Position numbers and translations under genes: made by a program
Assembly: GCA_023078555.1 (NCBI GenBank)
Contig: CM041197.1
Coordinates: 496,001 to 560,000 of the forward strand
DNA: 64,000 bases
Source of the DNA: Ulva prolifera
Taxonomy: Eukaryota; Chlorophyta; Ulvophyceae; Ulvales; Ulvaceae
Direction of reading: 5' to 3'
Shown: one piece after another, positions 9,351-20,200 of the stretch
How positions within the stretch are numbered: the first letter of the stretch is position 1
Layout: every line of letters starts with the position of its first letter
Notes under the pieces: generated by a model
The model's input: the letters and a program-made list of their open reading frames with translations, nothing else
What the model was told of the DNA's origin: nothing
Databases searched by the model: none

Positions 9351-10633
9351 GGCCCGCTCCTACGCCGCTCTCACCGTTGCAGGTACATCAACGCATGTAG
9401 CCTATGAAGGTCATGGCAACATCTTCCACGACACTGGCCGCGGAGCATTCTCCCGCCCTGTCCGCCACGAGCAGGTTCCTACATCGGTGTGGATGAAGCC
9501 GTCAAGACACAATCCTGTCGCCCACAAGTTTGCCTTTGCGGACCCCCGGGGGGCCGGGCCCAGCCCGCATGTGCTCGCCTCCCCACACAGACATCCGACA
9601 GTGCCACACGCAATTCGGTCCTCGACTATTCCCGCTTCAGCACCCTCAACAACACAATCAGCGCTGCCACGCACCCGAACACGCTCGCAATCGCCAGGCC
9701 ACACTGACAACGGCGCGCGCCCGGGCGCGCGCCGTTGTCCCGGCAGGCGGGTTGATATCTGGCAGATAGGGCTGCGATGCGAATGGATGCTGACCTGTTG
9801 CTCAGTCAGAGAGCCTGTGGGCAGCACAGTTTGGTGCAAAATTTTTGTCTTTGATGCATGGACACATGTGTGTCCGCACCGTACCACACAGCCTTGTCTT
9901 ATCTGTGTGTGCTGGTGTGTGGGTGTGTGCTTGGCGGTCTGCGGATCTGTGTCGCTTGCTACACCGGTGATGGGTGAGATGTTCGTGGGTGTCTTGGTGT
10001 TTGCTTCGTCTGCTTGCTCCTTTCGCGGTGCTGCCTGACTTGCTGCCTTTGTCCTTGTAACACACAGCCTTGTCTTATCTGGATTCTCCATCTGGATTTC
10101 ATGGGCAGCTGCACACGCTATACTTCCCGGGTCTTGACATAGGTAGGCTCTGTGATCACCCCAACAGAAGCAGAAATACATCGCTCAGAGGATGTGTAGA
10201 CCACCCCTTTTTTTAATTTTCGGGCAGTTGATACATCTTCAGAGCATGCCACTGATGTGTAGGGACGTGGCACCCAACAGCAGACTGCGCAACACCTGCA
10301 CATCTCCGTATTATATCACTCGACAACAGATCTTACAGGTGTGGCCATAAACGGCCATTCCAAATCATCTGCGCCCTGGACAAAAGGCCACGTCGCAAGT
10401 GCTGGCACACTCCATGAATCAGCGCATCTCCTCAAGCACTGCACAGGTGCAGGAATCACCAATGCACTGTCCACCTGGTTGCGCGATGCCCTGACCGCTG
10501 TGCTACACCAGGTTTATGCGGTGGCACCTACGTCTACCGTTCGCTGCTGCACAATTCTCAACCCAATACTCCAACGTTGTATACATGTATCAACGATCCA
10601 ACACCTAAAACTGCATGGCAGATATGGCATCTG
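9351..10633. other. spacer between the inverted pair, with palindrome and dispersed repeat
   Basis: It holds a 34-bp perfect palindrome (9706-9739, centre CCCGGG) and a dispersed R1 repeat copy (about 9975-10068, ending in CCTTGTAACACACAG). On the minus strand a TGTAA element (10333-10337) lies about 300 bp beyond the stop of G0. Nothing else is evident. Confidence 0.6.
9706..9739. repeat. 34-bp perfect palindrome
   Basis: GACAACGGCGCGCGCCC is followed immediately by its exact reverse complement, with no spacer. It is downstream of the decayed beta-helix gene. Confidence 0.95.
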
Positions 10634-12993
10634 TCAGCTCTCTCGAAGTAGCGCCAGCAGCACGACATGACCCACTGCGTCCGCGACAGACTGGCACACA
10701 CGCAACACCATCCAGTCGCCCACAAGCTCCCCTGAGGACACCCCCGGACCGCATGCGCGCAGATTGCCACCATGACAAATGCGTGAACCGCATGCATTCC
10801 AACCATCCAGGACATTTGCATCAACACCCTGCACCCCATGAGTGGCACTGCTCGGCCTCGGCAACTCGAAGCACGGACGTACACCAACACCCAGGGGGCC
10901 CTCACGCCGCCTCCAGCCACCCAGGAACTGCAGAGCATGAAGCGCCATCACCGCCACCACCCCACGGCTGGCCACCGAGCAGTCCACCTCCCTCGCATGC
11001 ATGGGCATACCAAGGCACGGCAGGCCGCCCGCCGCCGCCTCGACGCAAACTGCGCGGCAGGCCATCGCACACACATCCCTCGTAGCCACATGGCCGAACC
11101 CAGTCACACAGAGTGCGGCCTCTGCATCCTCGATCAGCAGCCGCTCCATCGTCACCATAGCCACTCCGCCTGCATGCACGCACCGTGCGCCCCAGACCCC
11201 CCCCCACCCGGCCGCCTGCGCCGCCGAGATCGCTGCCCACCGCCCCGCATCCCCTTCGCGGCCGCATGCATGGCAGGGCTCGAGCGAGTAGTTGAAGTCA
11301 CTGCCCACAGCTACAGAAGACCCCCCACATGAGACCACATGCACGTCGCGCAGCAACGCGCAGCACACGCCCGTCACCACAATGCCGTGGCCGCACCCGC
11401 TGACGCGGCTGCGCACGACCGCCGCATCGGCGCCGCCAGAGAACAGCATCGCGGCCTCGCTCATCTCTCGCACAACGCAGCCCTCCACCCACACCCTGCC
11501 GGCCGATCCGTCCGTGCGCACACCTACCGCCCCTCCATCCACGGTGCACTGCATGACCTGTACACGGGTGTGCCGCACGTGCGTGTCACTGACGGTGACT
11601 GCCACACCGCATCCAGTGAACAGTACGCCCCTGAAGATGGACTCCAGGTGGCCAGGGGTGTTGCCCGTTGTGTTCAAAACCCACACGCCGCGCGGGAAGC
11701 CCCTGACGGTGCCGCCCCTCACCTCGAAAGACGAGTTGCTGCATTGGAACGCGGTGTCAGGGGAGGATGCGGACGCATCTGGGCCTTGGCCGGAGGATCT
11801 AGCCGCCTCGGCTGATCCTGGCGGAATGGGGCGCCAATCGGCGGAGCAGTCCACTGCTACCAGCGAGCTTTCGTCCACAGCGACGCAGCTGCGTGTCGCC
11901 ACGAGGCTGGTGCGGAGGAGCCGTACCATTGCGCCGGACCTGGCGATCACTGCCGAGCTGAAACAGGACTGCGAGAGGCTGAGCCGGTCCGTGATGTGCG
12001 TGTCCACCAGCGTGGCAGTGCCGCCCTTGGTCATCACTGCGAACCCACCGCTGCTGAGGCGACAGCCAGTCGCACGCACCACCGTGCCCCGCTCATAGAT
12101 CACGAGCCCCCCGGCATAGCTTGACACGTCACAGTGCGCCAGGCTCAGGAAGGCCCCTCGATGTACAGTCACTGCACCTCGATCGCCCGTCACCTCGCCA
12201 GGAGCGCAGGCATGATGGATGATCTTGCAGAGGAGCATGGCCGCGGAGGCGGCGGCAGACAGGGCAACACAGCTGATCCCCTGCTGCATGCATGAAGCCG
12301 CGCTCTCTGTCTGTACCAGAGTGCAGCGCTCCAGCTGGACAGTGCCTCGCACGTAGCCGGCGCCTTCAGCTGGAAGTTTGCCACCAGCACACACCACAAA
12401 GTCACCGGCCGGAGCGCCGTCTGGCTGCTCAATCAAGGAGCCACGCAGAAGCACGCGGCTGCCCCAAGGCACGCACACTGTTTTAGAGTCGCCCGACAGG
12501 CTGCAGTCGTGCACTTCGGCGATGGACGTGTCGCCGACACCACACATGCGCAGCGCCATGCTGAAGCCATGCACCGTGCAGCTGTGCAGCAGCGCGGAGC
12601 CGCGGCGTGCGGTCACGCCCCGGCTGCATGTGTGCTCGCCGCGCAGGACGCAGCCGCTGAGCGCAACGTGGCTACCGGTGCCGTTTGCGGTGAAGCCGGA
12701 GGTGCAGCGTGTGACGGTGGTGGCCGCGGCGGTGATGGTGGCGCCTGCCTCTGCAAATGCAGCATTCTGGTGGCCGTCCAGGGTGCAACCGATCAGCGAC
12801 ACGAGGGCGCCGGCGCCGGCGGCCACGACGGCAGGGCCGCCACGCACGGTGCGGACGCAGGGGCGTGCGTTGAGAACGGCGCAGCCGCGCAGGGTGAGCG
12901 CAGCGCCATGTAAAGCATATACGCGGCATCCCTTGAAGGTGCAACTGCGGAAGGTGCCGCCGTAGCCGGGCCCGACGCAGATGACTGCTCCTC
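10634..12993 (-). CDS. G0 terminal exon: main beta-helix repeat region
   Basis: The exon starts after TTTACAG with GGAVICVGPGYGGTF, equivalent to the starts of the main exons of G1-G4. Rungs of about 20-25 residues follow. Near the C terminus is a Cys/His block: CHACGREG (about 11262-11285) and then ARCVHAGG (about 11180-11205). It is shared with G1-G4 and interrupts the regular helix. The last 120 residues or so diverge from G1-G4 and may have been remodelled. Several long plus-strand frames over this exon are antisense shadows. Confidence 0.8.
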
Positions 12994-14333
12994 CTGTAAA
13001 TACCACAGGCACTACGTGAGCTTGTCATGATCAGAGGGAGCAGCCCATTGCCCTCATGTTGATGTACAAAGTCGCGTGTTTGTGCACGCAATTACTTCAA
13101 GCCGTGAAGACGTTTGATGCCCAGACGCACACCTGAGAAGGTGATGTCCTGAAAGTGGGCGCCATGGCCCTCCAGCAGCAGCACGCTCCGGGAAGACATC
13201 TCAATCCCCCCCTGCACTACAAGAGTGCCCACCGAAGATGCCCGGAGGACTGTCAGGGTGTCCGCCTGTTGGCGGCGGGACTTCTTGGGCGCCAGGGTCT
13301 TGCCGCACAGGTCGATGCTCCCAAGGGTGGCTGGCAGCTCAGCAAGGAGCTCGTCCAGACATCTGAACGGTTCCTACAAACACGGACTTGGTGAAGCAGC
13401 ATGCAAAGGATCTCAAAATGGCGGCGGTTGTTCAGCAAGTGCGCAATTGTGCCAACGTGCGGACGGCTAGCTCTCGCAGCCAGATCACTACGCAGCAACG
13501 GTGCAGCGTACGCGTGTCATACACCCCAATCTCAGAGGACAGCAGCCTATCTGCTGAGCGTAGGCCTGATACCACAGTCCCACAGGGAAAGGTCAACCAG
13601 GGCGCGGGAAGCTGTGTGCAGGTCTCGGACATGGGGAATGCTGTCATGCCAGAGCAGCTAGGCACTGGGCAGCCAAGCAGAAACATTGCGAAATCCATAG
13701 CCATCTCACGCACAAGCAGAATCATTTGCAGCTGCAGCCGTGAATGGTTTCACAGTGTCATGGCGGTCATCAACGTTCATTGTGGCCAATGTGCAAGTGA
13801 GTGAGTGAGTGCATGAGGACACAGCAAAACATACACGAAACCCCACACCTGGAGCTTCTCGCACAAAGAACCCTCGGAAGGGTAGCATTCTGTTGCAAAC
13901 AACAGCAGCTCGCAGATGTACTTATAAAAATGTATCAGCGTTTTCAGGCAGGACAGATGCATTGGTGGGTGCGACCTACGCGACCAGCAACGCCCGCTGA
14001 AGCAATTGGGGCCAGATCAACCTGCGCGCTTCTCAACAGTGCGAATGGGCAGGCAAGACATGCTCACACTTGGAAGCCACGGACAGATTGTATGCGCACT
14101 TGACGATGTCTTCTTCCCCGGCTCTTTGCACTCTGCGAGCATGCGAGGCCGTCCCATTTCAGACATCGTGATAGTATCAAGCAGTATGAAGCGTTAGCAT
14201 CGTCCAGCCAAACATCGCAAACGAAACAATGAAAGTTTCCTCCTGACTGCGAGGAAGAGACGCTGACGATGCTACAGCAAGGGCAGCAGCGGCGGGTCAA
14301 CGAAGAGAACGGAGCCCATGCCTCGATAGACAT
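10634..14333 (-). CDS. G0: right-handed parallel beta-helix protein (multi-exon)
   Basis: Three recognised coding parts on the minus strand: exon 1 from ATG at 14333, a later exon 13373-13133, and a terminal exon 12993-10634. The exon ending at 13133 closes in phase 1 (TTCTCAG|GTGTGC) and the terminal exon opens after TTTACAG in phase 1, so the join is in frame. The terminal exon gives 785 residues made of short Cys-, Gly- and Val-rich rungs (GCTLDGHQNAAFAEAGATI, SGCVLRGEHTCSRGV) typical of pectate-lyase-like and FBXO11-like beta-helices. The N terminus MSIEAW matches those of G1-G4. No signal peptide is visible. It is oriented opposite to G1-G4 and about 25 kb away from them. Intermediate small exons may be missing. 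Confidence 0.75.
13133..13373 (-). CDS. G0 internal exon: cap and first beta-helix rung
   Basis: The exon lies between acceptor TTTGTAG and donor GTGTGC and is 241 bp long (80 codons plus 1). It has no ATG near its start. It begins EPFRCLDELLAELPATL, has a basic stretch KKSRRQQ, and ends SVLLLEGHGAHFQDITFS. The last motif is the exon end shared by G1-G4 (VLLLEGxGAxFxxxxFxG). Confidence 0.75.
14205..14333 (-). CDS. G0 first exon: N-terminal Cys motif
   Basis: ATG at 14333 begins MSIEAWAPFSS, followed by CCPCCS and CFVCD. G1 begins MSFEAWG with CGH and CVCPVC, so the N-terminal motif is shared though the Cys spacing differs. The 3' end of the exon is not resolved. Confidence 0.5.
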
Positions 14334-15171
14334 TGCGGTCACCGCAGACGAACCTCACAACGCTGAGCACACCAAACTAATATTTATAATGCATCCAGGT
14401 GGTCAGGTACAGATATTCACATCTTTGCGGAGCCTAGGTCTTCCGGATGCGACTGGACATCGGGTTGCTCTGCAGAGGAAGGACAGGCGCTGAGCCATGA
14501 TCGAAGTCAGCATCGGGTGGTGAAAATGTCCAGTACGACGTCTTTGCCGATAGCGTTGTGTGCACAACGTTTTGTGTCCTGACAGGGCTGTTGTGTGGTT
14601 GCCCTGCAGCTGCTGAGCGGGAGTTCATCGATTGATCAGCCGGCCTCGCGAAAGTTCGCACTGGTAGCCATGCATGCTCCATCCAGATGAAGTACTGCTG
14701 TCCTACAAATTTACATCACGCGTCCTTCACTTCAATGTCCCCCCCCGAGCTGCCGTCTTCGAGATGATAGAACGCACTCGCGTACTCCTAGTAGATCTAT
14801 GCGCGCCGGCTTCATGATCAACTTCAGCCGGGACCGTGACGAACAGAATCCATTCGACTTGAAGTCATCTGATCGTTGCAACGGCTGGTTGCCAACTACC
14901 CGTACCGTTTTGTGGGTTGTCTTCTCTCGTTCACGTTTTTGCAACGTACTTTTCAACTTCCAGTTGTAAAAACCATTGACTTGGATGATTTCCGATCGTG
15001 CTATTGTAACCATATGGTGCAGGCATATGCATCCTGCGACAGGCCTAAAGGGTTGCACCCATCACGGCCACCTTCATGCTGCGCTCAGCGTCACGCGAAC
15101 GATCACCGGTCGCGGAAACGGTTCCCAGGACAAGCATGGACATGACGTACGCATGCCAGTGTACATGACAG

Positions 15172-15252
15172 TGTGTGTTACAAGGACATAGGCAGCAAGG
15201 CGGGCAGCACCGCGAAAGAAGCCAACAGACGAAGCAAACACCCAGACACTCA
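15172..15252 (-). repeat. dispersed repeat R1, inverted copy
   Basis: The reverse complement reads GTGTTTGCTTCGTCTGTTGG ... CGCGGTGCTGCCCGCC ... TGTCCTTGTAACACACA, closely matching 10003-10068 on the plus strand. Confidence 0.7.
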
Positions 15253-15545
15253 CTCATGACAGTGTGCATGTGTTCAATGCACAGTTACAATTACTTACAA
15301 CCTCGTTGAAATTGAAGACAGCACAGAGCGCACTCTCCGGCTGGGTACTGTGATTGTTTGCAGAATGTTAATGCTCCGTCATGGTGTTCTCAACGATTCA
15401 TGCTGTGTTGCCAATACAGTGTTCGCTGTGCAGCACTGCTTGCAATCATGAGAGCGCAGGCCGGGCCGCAGAGCTGACTGTCGATCACGCACTGGCAGTG
15501 GGTCCACCCTGGCCTTCAAGTTCATCGCGACTCAGAGGCCATGCT

Positions 15546-15567
15546 GGCGCCGGGGCGCCCCGGCGCC
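15546..15567. repeat. 22-bp GC-only palindrome
   Basis: GGCGCCGGGGC followed immediately by its exact complement; self-complementary, no spacer. Confidence 0.9.
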
Positions 15568-16323
15568 GCTAGAGCAGAGGCTGCCAGCCTCTGTGTCTCC
15601 ACAGTGTGCCATTGTGGAGGCACCTTTCAACCTGAACCCGGTCCGGCCGCGCCCCTCGCACGCATTCCATTAGATGCAACGCGTCCGCCACCTGGGGCCC
15701 TCCTTGCTCGCTATGTGGGGAGGGGGGGGAGGGGCTGCTACGCAGCTGCTGGCACGCTGTGCCAATCAGGCCCGGCTGCGGTGGTGTTCATGAGCTACTA
15801 GTATGCGGATGGTGCGTCCGCGCTGCGGCTGTAAATGTGCCCGCTCCGATGCTTCTGATGCGTGACGGTGGCAGCCACTGTGACACGGTACTGACAGCCT
15901 GAGACTGTACACAGTCCTACAGATGCAGTTTTCGCGGCCAGCATGAGGGCCCCGTCGCGCTTACGTTCCTGGGTGCAGCGCCTAGCGTCGTTTCTGAGCT
16001 GCACGGCGTCCGCAGAGGAGCTCTATAAGCCCCATGGGGCAACGTATTTGTGGGCAAGAAAGTACTAGTGGCCGCGACATGCAAGAGTCGATTGCGACAA
16101 TCTCCGCGTGCCGAGTGGGCGGGTGACCTGGGGGTGTCGAGCGACAGCTGTGGGTGTGCCGGGCAGGTGCAGAACCATCGCGCCATGCGGCATGGGGACC
16201 ATCGCCACTGCTGGGGCGCGGCGTTTTGGAGGGGCGTGGGGGCCCGATGCGTGCACACAGGGGGCCGCCGGCGTGCGTTAAGCTTAACGTTACGATCGAG
16301 ATGGCCTGATCAGAGCTCTAGAG

Positions 16324-16351
16324 CTGACACAGCCACTAGTGGCTGTGTCAG
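16324..16351. repeat. 28-bp perfect palindrome
   Basis: CTGACACAGCCACT and its complement meet at ACTAGT. The flanks TCTAGAG and GGTCTAG extend it imperfectly. Confidence 0.9.
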
Positions 16352-16967
16352 GTCTAGCACTCCTGACGGAGCATGCTGCAACCCTCCGCGGCGCCCGCTG
16401 CCTTTACACGCGGGACGATTCCTCGCTTCGCCAGAGTGGTGCACACGTCCCCGCGTTGCATGCATTTTTTTGGCCATCAAGCTTGCAAATATGTCACCCT
16501 GTATGACTCATTCCCACTCACACTGTGAGCGCAATTTTCGAATCGCGGGGCACCGATAGCCACACCGCGTACCTCGCCGCGTGCCGGTCAGGTGAGAAGG
16601 CTCCAACTTCCCGAATATCTGCTCCAAGCTTGAGGAAGCTTTGGATCGCTGCGAGCGATGGTAAGAAGAAGAACAGCAGCTGGCGATGTTGCATCCGTGT
16701 ATGAGACAGGTCTCCATCTGCTAGCGCTGTATACGCGTATGTGCATAAAAATATGAGGTACAAGCTGCACTAGCGAGAAGAATGGGCCCAGAAAACACCA
16801 ATGCACGGGTGTCACAAGCTTGGGCATGGTGAATGTTCGCCGCGTCGCACGTCACTCACGATCACTGCCGACCCAACGGGATCCCGCGGGAGGCAGCCGT
16901 CGCTGTCAAGGATCGAGCAGTCAAGCTACGCAGACAAAACATGATGTGCTGCCATCGACACAGCGTT

Positions 16968-16972
16968 TATAA
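16968..16972 (+). promoter_or_regulatory. possible TATA box for VWA-A
   Basis: TTTATAAGG lies 168 bp upstream of the exon 1 ATG at 17140. No other core element was found and the transcription start is unknown. Confidence 0.3.
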
Positions 16973-17139
16973 GGTTGGTGTGATGCAATCAATCACCAGA
17001 CGCATAAACACGCACACGCGCCAGTCTGGACGTCCAAGCGTATACGTACACGTCGACCGGGAAGTTGTCTGCGCGTCTTCAGCGCGCGAAGCATTGCCCA
17101 CACGACCCAGTGCAACCCCCAGTAAGCAGTACATTTGCC

Positions 17140-17298
17140 ATGGTGCTGGCGTGGCTTCTGGTGGCACTGTGTGGCTTCTCGGCCGTGCCGCCGCAAGCAG
17201 CAGCAGCAGCAGCAGCAGCATGAAGTTCCTCCCATGAAGTACATTCTGGCTCAGTCGCGGTGGACGTGGAGTCTGTGGACGGAAGGAGTCTGCTCCAG
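17140..17298 (+). CDS. VWA-A exon 1: signal peptide, with in-frame TGA
   Basis: The exon encodes MVLAWLLVALCGFSAVPPQ (a clear hydrophobic signal peptide) and eight Ala from (GCA)8 at 17197-17220. TGA follows at 17221, and the frame then continues SSSHEVHSGSVAVDVESVDG-RSLLQ to CAG|GTGCGG. The end GRSLLQ is identical to the end of exon 1 of VWA-B, showing that the frame past the TGA is the ancestral one. The trinucleotide repeat probably expanded or was mutated at its edge. Confidence 0.65.
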
Positions 17299-20200
17299 GT
17301 GCGGACGGGGATTACTTATCAGGCTAATGCTGATTCAGGATGGATGTTCGAGTAGCCGATGGCACGACCTGCTATTTCGGGTGTGTGATTTTCGCCGAAT
17401 CTGGGATCCCCAGTCTGAACGGAGGTTCTCGCAGTGGCCATGGACTGTCATTCGATATCAATGGCCAGGCAGTTCTGGTCAAATAGTGCCTAGCTTAAAC
17501 AGTGTGGTGCATTCGCCACGACGTCCTCCATTCATCGGGTTTGCGATTCTTCGGGTTTGAGACCCGCTGCGCGTAAGACCCGCGCTGCTCGTGCTGCCCT
17601 GCAAGACGGTCTAGGCGACAATGTTCACCTCACTGCATGTGCTGCCTGCGCAGATGCACAGTGCATGCTGTGAATTGGAGTAGCTGTATCTCGAAGAACT
17701 CATTGGGAGGCGTTGATGGGGCCATCAGGTTGCCACAGCACGCGCGCAAGCGCTGAAGACGTTACTGGAAGGCCAATCCACAATACCGCGCACTCAGGTA
17801 TTTCAGCTCCAGCCGAGGTCGATGTTCACAATTCAGAAAGATGGACATTTGCTGCCCGCGTGCGCAAGCCATAACACCTGTGTCCGGCTCTGACTCTGAT
17901 TGCTTTCTGAGTACGTGTGCCATCCGCGTGCTCTCGGAACGTATGAATTTCTGTCACAGATTTCCAGCTCTGAAATGCCTAGTCGGTTGCATCATCAGAC
18001 CTCCTGACATCGTTGAATTGTGCGCACCAGCTGCTGCTCATCAGCAGCCACGCTGTGCCCCGGATCTCGTTAGCCCAGTCTACCACATTCAAAAACAACA
18101 AATCTCCGCTGTGCTGCGATGTATGGATAGCTGTTGCCACATCAGTTCAATGTGGGTCAGGCGACTGCACAGTATTCGGACGCATCACGAAAGGTTCACC
18201 AAAAACCGAACGTGAGAAGCGGCAGCAGCAGATTATATATATCATATGGGTAGCAATCGATATGCGCGGGTTCTTGCATTTCTGAGACAGAGCTCGTGGG
18301 TTGCTGCAGCAGCGCTGCGCTCCTCATGCACGTGGCGCTTGAGCAAACCTGAGATGCAGTGGTGCTGGTAGGCCAAATAGACAGCACCTTGCTGAAAATC
18401 TTGCATCCGTTAGGTAGCAACTTCCTGATCACATTGCAGGACAGTTCCATGCCTGCAAGCTGCACACTGACGCTGAGTGCACAGATATGTTGCCTGGCTT
18501 GCCGGAGCTGTCAGTGTCCCAAGAGGTTGATTCAATCAACATTTGTTTCCTTGTTTCACTTTACAGACAAAATGGTCCACAGTCCACGCAGCATCAGTGT
18601 GCAGCACTACAGCATCATAGCTACCATCAGCGATCCAATGGGCTCCTAGGGATATCCTGGACGGAATTCTGTGCAAACCTGCCAGTGGTTCGTATGCAGT
18701 CTATACTCACTTTCTGTATCAAATGAACACTTACAGAAGAGTGCATATGCAGTTAATGCAAATGGCCAGCACAATGGTACACAATTTGCATGAGCTACCA
18801 CCGATGGTACATTAGCACACCCTTGGGGCAATGCTTAAGGAGCCGCTGCAAAGCGTGTTGCTAGCGCTTTGAAAGCTTGTACACAAATGTGAGGTGTAGT
18901 GTATTCGGTGAATTTGGTGAATATGGTGTACTCGTGAATCTGGTGAAACTGGTGAATCTGGTGTAATTAGTTACGCCCTCCTTCATCCAACACCATGTCA
19001 GCAGCTAGCTGGAGCTGTCATGCAGTGACTGACCTGACCGCACCTTCCGCCAGGTGTCATGGTATATATGTTTACGTCCCGCAAGACGGAATCCCGCAGG
19101 CGCACAGAGGTGCACTGGAGTGATCTCGGACCGGCACTGCCTGCAGGCTGACTGTGGCGAAAAGGGGCAACCATGCTGCCCGGGCGACGACAACTCAGAC
19201 TGGTGCCGGGCGAGCAGGATCAGCGTCAGCCGCGGCGCCCGCCGCTGCAGCGACGACTCGGGCATCGGGACATGCCTAGGGTGCGGGGGCGTCGGGGAGG
19301 TCTGCTGCCTGCGCCGGCCGGACCTCGGGCCGGCGTGCGCCCGAGGCGCCGTGTGCACGGGCTCGCGGTGTGAGCCCTGCGGCGGCTTCGGCGAGCTGTG
19401 CTGCGCCCGTACCACGAATCCCTGTCTATATCCCACCCGGGGCGGCTGCTCCGACGGCCGTTGCGCAACCGCTGAGGTACGTGCCCCAACAGCCTTCGCA
19501 GTGCATAGCTCGTGCCTCGTATGATCGATTGCGTGGCATCACTGTGACGCCGTCCTTCAAGTTGTGATGCACGCTGCTCCTGTGATGCGCCTTGCTATCA
19601 TGACTGTGGCATTCAACTTGGCCAGGCTTGGCGGTGTGTGCATGCACCGCATGCATGCCATATCTCACCGCGGTTCAGCCGAGTTCATGTGTACTAGCGG
19701 AGGTAGAAAGCTCACTGGTTGATGCTATATTATGTGAACATCATGGACCGGCGTTTCTGCGGGCTCCAGCAAGGAGTGGCAGGCTGCTCAGCCTTGATCG
19801 GTCCGAGTCACCGTACCTACCTGTCTCTGTGTAGCCTCGGCTTGCTCAAGCATGCATGATGACGTACGTTAGCCCACAAGACAGGCCGTGTTTACAGGAC
19901 CACCTGTGACTGGCAAGTGCGGCCAAGGTAGCGCCAGGCTGCATGCCGTAGCCCTACGAGACATTCATATTCACATCAAGTATGGTTTGCTCTTCATGTT
20001 CCGGGCGTGTGGCTGCAGGGATCCTGCGGCGCGCTTGGCCAGCCGTGCTGCCGCGATCGCTCCACTCGCGCATCATGTTCCCGTTCAAGTTTCAGCGCAG
20101 TTGGGCTGACCCTCGTGTGCTCCGACGACGACATATGCATCGCGTGCGGCCGCACCGGCGAGCCCTGCTGCGAGGAAGCGGCCCGCTCCGGAGGCATAGG

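Larger units (their letters stand above)
14334..17139. other. spacer between G0 and VWA-A
   Basis: No gene is supported. It contains an inverted copy of the dispersed repeat R1 (15172-15252), a 22-bp GC-only palindrome (15546-15567), a 28-bp palindrome (16324-16351) and a TATAA at 16968. A plus-strand fragment near 16200-16275 (FWRGVGARCVHTGG) recalls the C-terminal CVH block of the beta-helix family and may be a relic. Confidence 0.5.

Noticed and set aside
10615-12913. Plus-strand Pro/His-rich frames opposite G0
   Set aside because: They are antisense to the well-supported minus-strand beta-helix exon.
16050-16559. 169-codon plus-strand frame
   Set aside because: Only one short segment (GVGARCVHTGG) recalls the beta-helix C-terminal block; the rest is unrelated and no exon boundaries fit.
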